NCBI GenBank assembly: GCA_949317995.1
Contig: OX439038.1
Span: forward strand, 32,200,613 to 32,264,612
From: Acholoe squamosa
Taxonomy: Eukaryota; Annelida; Polychaeta; Phyllodocida; Polynoidae
DNA length: 64,000 nucleotides
Direction: 5' to 3'
The translations under genes were made by a program, and so were the position numbers. Each line of letters starts with the position of its first letter. Within the stretch, counting starts at the first letter, position 1. This document shows, one piece after another, positions 1 through 10,700 of the stretch. The notes under the pieces were generated by a model. The model worked only from the letters and a program-made list of their open reading frames with translations, was not told the origin of the DNA and did no database searches.

Positions 1-340
1 TTTTGGCAAAACCCTTCTTATTCCTGTGATATCCTGAAAAACAAAAACAAAAAAAAAAACGGTTGTAACTTTCCTACGTAATCAGTCAAGATGTAAACTT
101 ATATATAGAGATTGACTTAAAATTTCCATAAACTTAAGTTATACCCGGTATTTTTTTCTGAAGAAAATTTACACAAGCAATAACGATGTTCTACATGCAA
201 CTATGTCACAGAAGCAACATTGCGTATTGTTTTTGACAGTTCAACCCCAGTTATCTGATGTAAATGTGCCATTGAATAAAATCGGCAGGGGTTGCTAATA
301 ATAGTGGATGGTGCATTTGTTGTTACTTTTATAATTTCAG

Positions 341-406
341 ATTGATCATATTAATCTTGTCATGGATAATGAAACGGGAAGATCAAAGGGTTTTGGATTT
401 GTGACA
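341..406 (+). CDS. RBM39: RBM39 exon, RRM2 RNP1 strand, version A
   Basis: A 66-nt exon in phase 0, flanked by a strong acceptor (ataatttcag) and donor (gtaagtact). It encodes IDHINLVMDNETGRSKGFGF plus VT, the helix-to-strand part of RRM2 with a consensus RNP1 (basic residue, then G-F-G-F). It joins in frame to the exon at 1868, which begins with Phe. The exon at 462-527 is its homologue and probably alternative partner. Confidence 0.9.
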
Positions 407-3400
407 GTAAGTACTGCTCGTACTCATGGGCAGTGCCCTATTTTACCCTTTATCGTTACAGATTGACGAGATCAAACTAATTAGAAATCATGAAACAGGT
501 AGATCCCAAGGATACGGATTCCTTACAGTAAGTAACAGTTTCCTATCCAGACGGGTACTCTGGTCACCAGTTATGAGATATGGGTACCTACCAAATTGGC
601 ATATCAGTGTTAACTCTCATTGCTTCGACACTGATGACTGATGATCAAAATTGGATTAATTGGAGCCATGCAAGCGGTCAGAGGCCACCCTCGCCACCGC
701 TGATGGGATGGGACACGGCATGACTCTGCGACCATAGATTTCCCTGAAAATGTGTAACCTACCAGATTTAACCCTCCCCAATGAATAGTGCTTTGGGACT
801 GCCTAAATCGGATTAAAACAGATAGTTGTGAGGGCGCTGGGTGTGAGCTTCTGCAAGTGTCTCCACTTGTACGTGTTGTCTGTGTCTAACTAATTAATGG
901 CCCAGCTGGGCGTGTCGTGAAGGGTTTGAAGCTCCTGAAGGTAGAGAAGGTGAGAGTTTATAAATAGATGTTTAGTAGAGGGGTAAATCGCATGCCTTAA
1001 TTAGTAGGGTTTTCATGATAGCCTCTCTGAAGGTAAGTTAGCCGGGATAAAAGTAATTGTATTCCCTGTGGCTCGATTCAACTTCGGTCTCATCCTTGTC
1101 CCTCCCCGTTTAGTGAGATGTTGATACATGTCTGAGTAACTTGTATAATGAAGGTTTAACTTATCCATGAGGTATTGGGACAGCTTCCACCGTTTGCTAT
1201 TTCAATGTCGAAAGTGTGGTGCTGACTCGCAATGTGCCATCTTTTCTTTTCCCTTCCAATTTTGCTTAATGAAAAGATAACCACTGTTGTTTGTACCCTG
1301 TTAGCAGTTGCTTAGTTAAGTTATTGGCAAAAACATCAATATGAATGCATGTATTTCAACAACTAATCGCAATATTTACTGCAGTAGCTCACAGATCGAG
1401 GATAGCTTACTAGTGCCTTATCTTGTAGCTATAGTATCTGCTCTGTATTCATGGATTCTGTTATTGAAATTAGTACTCTTGGGTGGCTTAGAATATAAGA
1501 CATACTTCTTAGACCGGTTAGACAAGAACTGATGGGTCTAGATCCAGTCTGGTCTAGTTAGCTAACACATAGTGTGAGAGTACGCAGAGATTTAATTGAA
1601 TAGGTCCATCAGAGATGCCACTTTTCCTGGTTTACCAGGAATTCCTGGTTTTTATTACAAGATTTCTGTATTAAATTAAGTTAAATTCCTGGGAAAATGT
1701 GGCTAAAGTCCAATTTTCCTGATTTTTGTCGGCCAGTGAGTGGCATCTCTGGTCCATGGTATATGTATTCCCATCCAATGTTGGTATAAAAAGTAACTGT
1801 AGACAAGTCACTGTATTTTTGCTTAAGTAAATCTATAACATGCTCTAACAAAACCTTTCTGTTTCAGTTCCATGATGCCGAGGATGCAAAAAAGGCCTTG
1901 GAGCAGCTCAACGGGTTCGAATTGGCAGGTCGCCCCATGAAGGTTGGACATGTCACAGAGCGAACAGCAGAGAACCAGGGCGCCTCAATACTAGACAGTG
2001 ACGAGATGGACCGGGCGGGCATTGATCTCGGAGCCACTGGCCGGCTCCAACTTATGGCCAAATTAGCAGAAGGTATTAAATCTATACTGAGTTCTGATGG
2101 TAAAACAATTGGTTCCATTAGAAATAAAACACTTCTGCTTTTAATTATGAATGGCATGAGGATTCACATACTATGGTGAGTCCTCATTTAACATAGGGTT
2201 GGAGCTTTTACATATTCAGAACTGCACTGTAGTTGTAAATATTTCACATAGAAGTAGCACCTTAACTTTGGAAAGTACCTATGAGCCACGATTTGATATC
2301 TCCCTCTCATCATTTTCCAGGTACGGGTTTCCAAATTCCACAAGTCGCGGCCAATGCCCTCAACATGAACCCATCAGCGGGTGGTGCACAGCAAGCTCAA
2401 GCCACACCTCCAATTGCCACCCAGTGCTTTATGCTCTCCAATATGTTTGATCCCAATGCGTAAGTATCATGGGCTTCCCTAGCCCACTTAAAAGGGTCTT
2501 CTTCTCATCTTTCCTATCCCCTCAGGATGTGTGTGGTGCACATATGCGCGGGCACTGACACATTACTCTGTGAAATTGTGTAATGTCATTCTTGCCATGA
2601 ATATGACCTTAGCTGTCGAAATGGCGGTAAACATCTATTACTCACTCACTCGTAAGTATCATAAAATTAGACAGTATCCATAAGTTATGCCGCTCTATGA
2701 AAGACACTGTGATTGGTGATGATTATTTAACTTGACAATTTTCAGATTAACAAATTGCCCAATTTTCAACTCTCATAATTATGACTTATGGATATCCTTT
2801 ACTAGTAGTTAACAGAATCTAAATGTTTGGTATGTTTCTACATCAACAGCGAGTCAGGACCTGGATGGGAGACTGAGATCCGGGATGACGTGATTGAAGA
2901 GTGCAACAAGCATGGCGGGGTTCTACACATCTATGTTGACAAGGCTTCTCCACAGGGCAACGTATATGTCAAGTGCCCCAGCATATCTGCAGCAGTTGCC
3001 TCAGTCCAAGCTCTTCATGGCAGATGGTTTGCAGGTATGTATTAGTAAAAAGGCACATCACGTTCCCCCTTGCCCATCTTAGACGGGTCTTTTAATCTCT
3101 TCTTTTGTGCCCATGTGCTGGCATGGACGCACATGTTGAGTGAAATTGATGTAGTTTTCTTGCCATGAAAAGGCGTTTACAGGAGAGTGACTCTGGCAAG
3201 TAAAGGAAAATTTGCGAAAATACATTGTAAAACTGAATAAATTCATTTCCCTCAAAACCAACACTGAACTAATGAGTTTTACTTTGCATATTTTTGCAGG
3301 TAAGGTTATAACTGCAGCCTATGTGCCTCTACCTAATTACCACGCACTCTTCCCGGAGGCAGTCCGTTCACAGCAGCTCCTTGTACCCTCATCCGCTCAA

Positions 3401-3469
3401 GCGCTCCAGTCAGCTGGTATTGTCATGATGCCAGGAGTAACAGAAGTGGGGATGCCCATGTTCCAATGA
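341..3469 (+). CDS. RBM39: RBM39/CAPER-type RNA-binding protein, 3' part of gene
   Basis: Nuclear splicing factor and coactivator that joins early spliceosome assembly with U2AF and SF3b. The spliced product read here is 254 residues from exons 341-406 (or 462-527), 1868-2072, 2321-2459, 2850-3034 and 3300-3469; all phases close. It contains the second half of RRM2 (RNP1 SKGFGFVTF; FELAGRPMKVGHVTER), the conserved linker with LDSDEMDRAGIDLGATGRLQ, and a complete C-terminal UHM/RRM3 with GWETEIRDDVIEECNKHGG and the Arg-Trp-Phe motif that in UHMs contacts tryptophan-containing ligand motifs. The RS-rich N-terminus and RRM1 lie left of the window. The C-terminus has about 30 residues of Met/Pro-containing tail beyond the usual end of the UHM. 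Identification rests on near-continuous resemblance to the animal RBM39 family and is secure. Confidence 0.95.
462..527 (+). CDS. RBM39: RBM39 exon, RRM2 RNP1 strand, version B (alternative)
   Basis: A second 66-nt exon in the same phase, 55 nt after version A, with its own acceptor (cgttacag) and donor (gtaagtaac). It encodes IDEIKLIRNHETGRSQGYGF plus LT, identical to version A at 13 of 22 residues. The basic residue that opens RNP1 in version A is Gln here. Conserved length, phase and protein similarity argue that it is a functional alternative exon rather than debris. Transcript data would be needed to see both forms. Confidence 0.85.
1610..1751. mobile_element. hAT-like MITE (CAGAGATGCCACT family), copy 1
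   Basis: 142-bp element with terminal inverted repeats beginning CAGAGATGCCAC and ending GTGGCATCTCTG. It is flanked by a 6-bp direct repeat GTCCAT (1604-1609 and 1752-1757). The interior carries inverted CCTGGTTTACCAGG-type sequence and no coding capacity. Other copies are at 7030, 24849 and 48450. Confidence 0.8.
1868..2072 (+). CDS. RBM39: RBM39 exon, end of RRM2 and linker
   Basis: 205 nt, phase 0 to 1, acceptor ctgtttcag and donor G|gtatta. Encodes FHDAEDAKKALEQLNGFELA followed by the GRPMKVGHVTER end of RRM2 and the LDSDEMDRAGIDLGATGRLQ linker. Confidence 0.95.
2321..2459 (+). CDS. RBM39: RBM39 exon, linker before UHM
   Basis: 139 nt, phase 1 to 2, acceptor cattttccag and donor gtaagtatc. 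Encodes a short Ala/Pro/Gln linker ending IATQCFMLSNMFDPN, the beta-1 strand that opens the UHM. The linker is shorter than in vertebrate RBM39. Confidence 0.93.
2471..2652 (+). repeat. (GAGT)n-headed SINE-like repeat, copy 1
   Basis: About 182 bp beginning gggcttccctagcccactta and ending in an ACTC tetranucleotide run. It starts only 11 nt after the RBM39 donor at 2460. Near-identical copies lie at 5018, 5574 and 10129, with reverse copies at 22525, 29842 and 55930. In reverse it reads (GAGT)n then gtttaacgccatttcgacag. No clear pol III A/B boxes were identified, so SINE is a working label. Confidence 0.7.
2850..3034 (+). CDS. RBM39: RBM39 exon, UHM/RRM3 core
   Basis: 185 nt, phase 2 to 1, acceptor atcaacag and donor G|gtatgt. 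Encodes the acidic helix DDVIEECNKHGG, the strands GVLHIYVDK and GNVYVKC, and the HGRWFAG segment carrying the UHM R-X-F motif. Confidence 0.95.
3050..3200 (+). repeat. Degenerate SINE-like repeat copy in RBM39 intron
   Basis: Diverged version of the repeat at 2471-2652, sharing the order of its motifs (cccatcttagacgggtctt, tgtgctggc, tcttgccatga). It again lies just after a 5' splice site. Confidence 0.5.
3300..3469 (+). CDS. RBM39: RBM39 terminal coding exon
   Basis: 170 nt from phase 1 to the TGA stop at 3467-3469, acceptor tttttgcag. Encodes KVITAAYVPLPNYHALFPEA then a 30-residue tail ending GMPMFQ. Confidence 0.94.
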
Positions 3470-4590
3470 GCCAACATAGGCCGCATCAGACCGAGCTGCC
3501 ATTGACAATGTTGTTCACTACTGACTAGCACTGTGCCGCGTTTCTATGACGGTCACAGTTGGGTCCTCAGATTGAAACACTGAAACCAACATCCATAATG
3601 GATGTGTCAGATTTGCCAAGAAAGTATGGACCTAGGATCATGGCTTATGGGACGTCTGATTCCTGTTGATTTGGAATCAAACACATATTGTGACAATGGT
3701 GAAAAATGTGGAATGAGGAGGACGATGTGAAAGGGAGGTCTATGTACAGGGCCTGTGCGGTCTTGTAACGTGTGGCATTGTAGTCCTCGTACCTCAGGAG
3801 GGAAGCCGTGTTTTTTTTTTATGTGTACATGATGAATACATAGTATCTTCATTGTATGTAAGATGAAATGTTGTAACAAACATTATACAGATAGCGTCCT
3901 GCGTGGGACGTCAGTGTACTAGGGGATGAATGCACATTGTGAATATAGCAAGGAATTGACTAATTGCAGACAAATTGTATCTAGTCTCCGGTTTTGTTGA
4001 TGAATTTGCATTATACAGAAACTAAAATATATTTTACCATGTGTACATGTTCATTTGGTGAGACTAATTTCATGAATGTAGCACAAGTGCGTGACTGATT
4101 CTCTTGGATTGATTCCTGCACGGTTAGATTTTGATAACTTCTGGAAGGTGCTTTCTTCTGTTTACATGGGGTCGTAGACTTTTCATTTGTATTGTGTGTA
4201 TGCATACCCATTGCTACACAGTTTTAATATCTGTACTGAATAGAACTCTTAACCATCATCTCAGGAGCTCCCTTTAAGCACCTACTGTGGATAAGGGGAG
4301 GACATAGACAGGGTTTGTTTTAAGTGTGACTGCACCAATTTTCGGAAAGTTACTACACCGTTTGTGTGTAGTCGTCCATAGAATTTACCACTAGTCCTTG
4401 TCACGTGTTGCCGTGTGGATGTTAGCCGTCCCTGTGGGGTTGTATTCCACGTTAAGGTAGCCAGTATGTTTGAATTGGGAGCGTCATTTAGTGACTGAGC
4501 ATTGTACATATACTATAAACAGTAGATTTGTATTAGGTGCAATTTGTATAAATTGGAAAATAAACCATTTTTATATTCTACATGATTTTC
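3470..4590 (+). other. RBM39 3' untranslated region
   Basis: No coding signal; runs from the stop codon to a canonical AATAAA at 4559-4564 followed about 25 nt later by a T-rich downstream element. The exact cleavage point is inferred. Confidence 0.65.
4559..4564 (+). terminator. RBM39 poly(A) signal
   Basis: AATAAA in AT-rich context, followed by a T-rich stretch at 4585-4600. It is the first canonical hexamer noticed after the RBM39 stop codon. Confidence 0.6.
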
Positions 4591-5017
4591 TTTGTAATTG
4601 GCCCAGGGTTCCTCTGGGCTATTGGCGGTGCCTTTTCAGTCAAATCCACAAATTTGTAATCAACTTTAGGGTGTAATCATTCAGTGATATACTGCTATTT
4701 CACACATTTTTCAAAAGCCAAAGGAAAGTTTCAAATCTCATCTATCAGACATTTTGTCCTTCATGGTGAGTGATGTCTTTATGTGAAATGCTGCTGTACT
4801 TACGCCATGTTTTCGGTTGCCATACTGACTAGAAGGCCCTTAAGCATTGGGTCTATGGGTGCGATAGATTTTGGTGATAGAATAAACACATGGGAATCGC
4901 CAGATTAAAGCACTTTTTTTCAGCAGGTAAGCCTCAGGTAGTCCAGCTGTACTGATAACAAATGCGATAGCACCTACAGCCGCAGGGTTATTATTCTTTG
5001 GGCATATACTGCCCAAA

Positions 5018-5205
5018 GAATAGCGGGCTTCCCTAGCCCACTTAAAAGGGTCTGTATCTTCTCTTTGCTATCCCCTCAGGATGTGTGTGGTGCACATATG
5101 CGCGGGCGCTGACACATTCCTCTACGAATTGTGTAATGTAGTTCTCGCCATGAATATGACCTTAGTTGTCGAAATGGCGTTAAACATACTCACTCACTCC
5201 CAAAG
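5018..5205 (+). repeat. SINE-like repeat, copy 2
   Basis: Full-length copy of the 2471-2652 repeat, ending in actcactcactccc. Confidence 0.75.
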
Positions 5206-5573
5206 AATAGTTACAAGAACCATGTTCACTGATGTTGAATCGCCCTTCTAGTGTAGACTTGTCATGACCGAGTCTCTAGCCTAGCCAAATATTGCCCTTT
5301 TTCACTCATAGGATTACACAGGCACCAGCCTATCCTTTTGATATTGGCTATTATTGCTAGGACAAAGAAAGTCTACTCACCCTGGATATAGCCGTGAAAA
5401 CCCATGTTAACACTTTAAGGCACTGGTGTCTGTTTCTATAGGGGTATACATAGGGTAGTACATAGGGTTTATGATGCATTGATTCACACTGTGATCCTTA
5501 CAGGGTTAATAGGACACTGCTGTCCAGGGGCCGCAGCCTGGATGCACGTTATGCACCAAGCAGCTCTCTGCAT

Positions 5574-5757
5574 TGTCATCCCTAGCCCACTTAAAAGGGT
5601 CTATTTCTCCTCTTTCCTATCCCCTCGGGATGTGTGTGGTGCACATATGCGCGGGCACTGACACATTCCCCTGTGAAATTGTGTAATGTCGTTCTCGCCA
5701 TGAATATGACCTTAGCTGTCGAAATGGCGTTAAACATCTATTACTCACTCACTCGAA
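5574..5757 (+). repeat. SINE-like repeat, copy 3
   Basis: Full-length copy ending actcactcactcg. With copy 2 it sits in the intergenic space between the convergent RBM39 and WDR59 genes. The small ORFs across it are not genes. Confidence 0.75.
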
Positions 5758-7029
5758 ATCAAGCCCCAGGTGCACCTTAAACAATCTTCCTAAACTTACA
5801 TGCGGACGCACAATACACACAACAGACATTTTGTTGTGTAATTCGTGTACGAAACCGAGGACCTCTGCTGATCCTATACGGCGCAGAAGAGGCACATCTT
5901 CCATATACAAGATGTGGCTTGTATGCAGGGTATTACAGTATAATTTGGTTAACATTTGTATCTTGGGTTTTTGAAACTTGATAACACTTGGCCAGATCCC
6001 CACTCCACCCTCCATATTTTAAAGACTCCATGACCCCCACCGTCCGTGTTCCGTAATATTTGAATGGTGCCCAATTGATTTGAATTAATTTTTATTTGCC
6101 TCAAAGGTGAAATATGAATCTAGATTCAAAACATTTGAGATGGTGACGAATAAGCTATTGTGAGGGAGAGTAAGAAGGCACTGGTGTATACAAAAAAAAA
6201 GTATTCTGAAAGATGGTTACTGCATTTACTGAGCAGAAAATCGCACATTAAAGAGAAAAAGAGACTATTTCAATTTGAACTATTAACTTTTATTTGATAC
6301 ACATTTATAATATTAATTACAACCTGTACACCATTGTGTTCTATATACATTAGCCAGGAATGGGACTGTGTTTCCAAGAGGGTGATTAAATCACTCTTCC
6401 GGGTGGTATTTGAGAGCAATTTTATGTGATGAGGCCCTTCAAAACATCTAAGACCCCCACCCCCCCCCCATTAATGTTAAAATATTTTATCAGTGGATCT
6501 GTGCAAGTCACAAAAGTGACCTTTTGACCTTCGAATTTCCGGAAGAATCCCATGCCTGATTAGCACAACTCATTCATTCAAGAACTGAGGAAAATATCCT
6601 ACATAGAATTACAGTACGGAAAGTTTGGATTTGTATCCCATGTCAAAGGTGTCGTGCACTTCTGATTGATTGAAATTCTCTGTAGATTAACATCATTTCG
6701 TCAATACCCAGAAATTCCACAATTCTAAAAAGGAGCAGGAACTTAACAGTCAACATACATGTACGTGTTTATGGTAGCATGAAACAATAACATTAGCATA
6801 CCACCCCTCAAAACAATGAAAAGCTTTGGCGTGGTAATTATCAGAATTTGTTTCGCCAATAATGGTCACAGGATACGATATGATCTTTAGGGATGTCTTC
6901 AGTCTATTTCATTGTACTCTCAGTTTTTTTTAAAAAAAATGAGAACTCTTTTCACACAATAGCAGATTTCCTCTATGAGAGATGAGGTTACTCTGAGGAA
7001 TGGTAGGGACAGATGATTGTTGCGTTATG
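5758..7029. other. Intergenic sequence and probable WDR59 3' UTR
   Basis: No gene seen. A degenerate relative of the CCGTAATC element family may occupy about 5840-5990. Candidate WDR59 poly(A) signals (TTTATT on the + strand, AATAAA on the transcript) lie at 6289-6294 and near 6091. Confidence 0.5.
6289..6294 (-). terminator. Candidate WDR59 poly(A) signal
   Basis: AATAAA on the - strand, 1.3 kb after the WDR59 stop codon. I found no canonical hexamer nearer the stop, but a variant signal cannot be excluded. Confidence 0.35.
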
Positions 7030-7452
7030 CAGAGATGCCACTGGATGGCTGACAAAGACCTTGAAAACTACCAATTCAACTTCTCTGGCGACCTAGTTTG
7101 GTGGGCAAACTAAGCCTTCTCCCCTAGGTTACCATTTTGACCAAAAATCGCTGTATTCATATGCTGCTGGTGTTGGACCTACTTTGACCTTAATACTGGG
7201 TGCTTGTGGGAACCAGCATTTGCTGGTATCCATCTGCCAGGTTGAGTCACCAGGAACCAGCTAAGAAAAATAGTACCTCCCAGCATGCCTTTTTACCAGT
7301 GACGTAATCGGTAGACTACGAACTGGGGCCAGTGTGCTACAAATTAAGACACTTTTTCCATGGGTATTGATTATATATCAATACACACTTCCCCCCCCCC
7401 CAAAAAAAAAAAAAAAGGAATTCCTGGTAAACCAGGTAAAGTGGCATCTCTG
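7030..7452. mobile_element. hAT-like MITE (CAGAGATGCCACT family), long copy 2
   Basis: 423 bp bounded by CAGAGATGCCACT and AGTGGCATCTCTG. Longer than the other copies, with extra unique interior. Flanking 6-bp repeats are not preserved. It lies in the probable WDR59 3' UTR. Confidence 0.7.
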
Positions 7453-7628
7453 CTTAAGGGATAAGGAAATCTAAATTAAACTGGTACATGACAAATTCAG
7501 GAAGGCATGCAGATTTTTCTGACCAACAATGAAACAATTTTTCTCAGAAAAATTATATATGCTTTTGTTGTTGGGTATTGGTTTGGCCCGGTCACTATCC
7601 TGTTGGTCTTTGTGACCGGGAATCCGGG

Positions 7629-7750
7629 CTACGACTCGTGTAGACACTCACATCCACAGCCCGTAGGGCACACATCATGCGTCATGAACCATTCAGACAT
7701 GTGGTCTGCATGACCACCATGTCCGCACAGAATACAGAAACTGGCCAAAC
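7629..7750 (-). CDS. WDR59: WDR59 terminal coding exon, zinc domain end
   Basis: Acceptor tttgtttcag, phase 1 to the TAG stop at 7629-7631. Encodes LASFCILCGHGGHADHMSEW and then FMTHDVCPTGCGCECLHES, the CHGGH/CxTGCGC zinc ligands typical of the GATOR2 CTD. Confidence 0.95.
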
Positions 7751-10700
7751 CTGAAACAAATAGATAAATTGCTTTGACAGACCCTATGGATAGGTTATTT
7801 CACAAGCGTCTCTACAAAAGTAAAGTGAGAGAATAACATCTTGTGATGTAATCCTGAGAAGGACTACGTTCAAGTGTTTAATTTCCCTTGTAGTAATAAT
7901 TAAAGATGCATGAGCTTTTCCTTCGACTACGATCATAAAGATGCCGTCCAAGAACTTTGTTTTCAGGTGTTACGGTTTCATTACAATGGTCTACATATGT
8001 GTAGCGGTATCTACTACATACATGTGTCTGCTACTGCAGCTTCGCCTATTTGGTCACCTGGGCAAAAGGGTGCATGCTTGGAGAATCGACCTGGCCCTCC
8101 ACGCAGACGAATGTTGACACCGTTGCGGTTTTCCAGGGTTTGATGGACGGCATAGGGACACTATCCTTAGCCCTTTAATTGTTTCTAGTTCTATAAGAGC
8201 TTGGAGTATGATTATTTGGTTCACTATTAATCCCAAATCTTTTTAATTCCACTATCATTGCCGACAGCATTAGATTCAGATGAGATCTCATCGTAAACCC
8301 TAAGATTCAGATGAGATCTCATCTGAAAACATGTCCCGACACTGCCCTGAGGAACTGTGGTGACATAAACTTTTGTCTCCAGTGTGATGTCATACGACTT
8401 CTGGCCAGGTCGAAATCCCAAACATACCCCCAGATGCGTCACCTGGGGGCAGGTCTTCATACTTTCATGTTCCAGGTGCACCACTACTAGTATATACATT
8501 AATCACGTGAATTAAGTCCACCAATTTGTTCTGGATGGATCAGCACTTTCTCCATCCCAGCACCAAATTCTTAGATATTGTTTTCAAATCTCTGTTTTGT
8601 ATCGTATCAAGAACAGTTAGAGAACAGTGAGCTTTATCCCACTCCTCTCCATATCTATGGTACATTATTTCCAAGACCACTTTAGTGCAGCACGTTTTAC
8701 TTACCTCTGATGGCTATGTGGCACAGGGAACACCTTATACTGAACTGACGGCATGTGCCGCACTGTGGTGAACGACCTTGTGCTTTACAATTTTGGCAGA
8801 TGACATGGAACTCTGGAAGAAAAAGAGTATCAGGATTCTCTTTTGTAATTTGACTGTTGACATTCGGCATCAATAAGCTTTCATAAAGTGTGTGTTACTG
8901 ATGTTAATGTAATTCAACTACCATAACTTCATACTGCGTATAATAAAGGCCCGAGTTGAAAGAAAAGCTACAGGGCGCACTTGGGCCTGATATTTGAAGA
9001 TTTAGTACCATCTTATGGTAGAAGTATTCTTCCTATAGGACGCAAGCAGACTTTGGGCTGATTCTATAAGGCACAGGAGGCCTCAGATTCATGTAAAAGA
9101 TGCGGCTTATATGCGGGAGATTGCGGTATTAGCAATAATGGTTAGCAACATAGTATTTACGGTAAGTTAGTACCATAGTACTTACTAATGGCCCTGAAAA
9201 AGGACACAGACTCTTGATAAGGAATTGATTTCATGACTGAACACACAGTGCTTTACATCAGACATACCTGGTCCCTCGTGAGTGGCCGGTGAGGTAGAGA
9301 CATAGCGGAGCACTTCCGAGCTCTTGGTCAGCAGCTGCCACTGATAGAGAATTTTGGCATATGCCTTCTTAAACTGGTCATACTGATTCCGCTGTGCAGG
9401 CTCTAGGATACTAAAACAGATAAAAAATATTTCATCAATGGTATTACTGTAAGCCAATTATTCTGGTTCTTTTATCAAGCTACATTCTTTGATATTTTTG
9501 GTGTTGTGGATTAGGAAGGCTAAGATGAAATTCATTTCATTCCCTTTAAAACACATCTTAATAACAAGATACATGTAGTTCCAGTTGATGATGCCCAGTC
9601 AATTCTCACCTGATGTTCTTCTCATGTGCCTCCCTCTCTATCTCTGCGGGGTCCCGTGCCTCCTCGATGATACGGCAGTCTTCGTAGAGCTCAGACCAGC
9701 TGCTGGACCGCTTTACTTTTGACACCGCTGTACAATCACAGACAGCCATAAACACTGGTTACTACATACATGTATCACAAACATGTCAATGTACCTTTTA
9801 ACCCTTTATAGACCACATGATACTTCCTGGTTCACGTTGTGCTGGCGATTATTTTGGATACAGTGTGTAACTCACCGGTTGTGTATGAATGCAGACATAT
9901 GCGTACCGTGTTGGGTTGGCATGATACATCAGTGTATTACTAGCACAAAGTTAACCACCAGCACATCACGACACTGGATATGAAGCCTCGAGACATCATG
10001 CTGTCTCTAAAAGGTTAAAACAGATATGACTCTGATTTACCTCCTTATATATACACCTCATCATAATATTCTCAAATGCTCTGATCTACCACAGACTTGA
10101 CAGACTTTACTTCTACCTTACCCAAAACGGGCCTCCCTAGCCCACTTAAAAGGGTCTATTTCTCCTCTTTCCTATCCCCTCAGGATGTGTGTGGTGCACA
10201 TATGCGCGGGCACTGACACATTCCTCTACGAAATTGTGTAATGTAGTTCTCGCCATGAATATGACCTCAGCTGTCGAAATGGCGTTAAACATCTATTACT
10301 CACTCACTTACTCACCTTACCCAAAACTTTACATGTGGTGATGAAAAGATAAGGGCCTGGTACCTAATTGGTGAGATGGCAAATATGCATTTAATACAGT
10401 TAAATTATATTAGTAAAACACTTATTCTTTTTAGATTAGATCTTTACTAAGCCAGGCCCTTAAACCAAAGCATTTGATACACATGCACACTGGATTCTTA
10501 TTACAGAAGCTAATATGTGTACAGGTGGAGGAACAACTCAAAACACTAACCAACCACGACATAAGGCTTCCGAAATTAACTATTAAACAAATTATATCAA
10601 GACCTAAAGCTATATGACAGGAAACCAATTTACCGCGCTTTCTAAGAATATACCATTGTAAGTGTGAGTGTAACTGGTCCGTACATTTTACACCATTAAA

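Larger units (their letters stand above)
407..1867 (+). other. RBM39 introns around the duplicated exons
   Basis: Contains the 55-nt spacer 407-461, alternative exon B, and a 1,340-nt intron from 528. Apart from one small inverted-repeat element at 1610-1751, nothing else is recognised; the small open frames at 426-641 and 1341-1532 are not supported. Confidence 0.7.

Noticed and set aside
7910-8143. 77-codon + strand ORF and - strand ORF 8227-8499
   Set aside because: Intronic sequence of WDR59 with no recognisable features.
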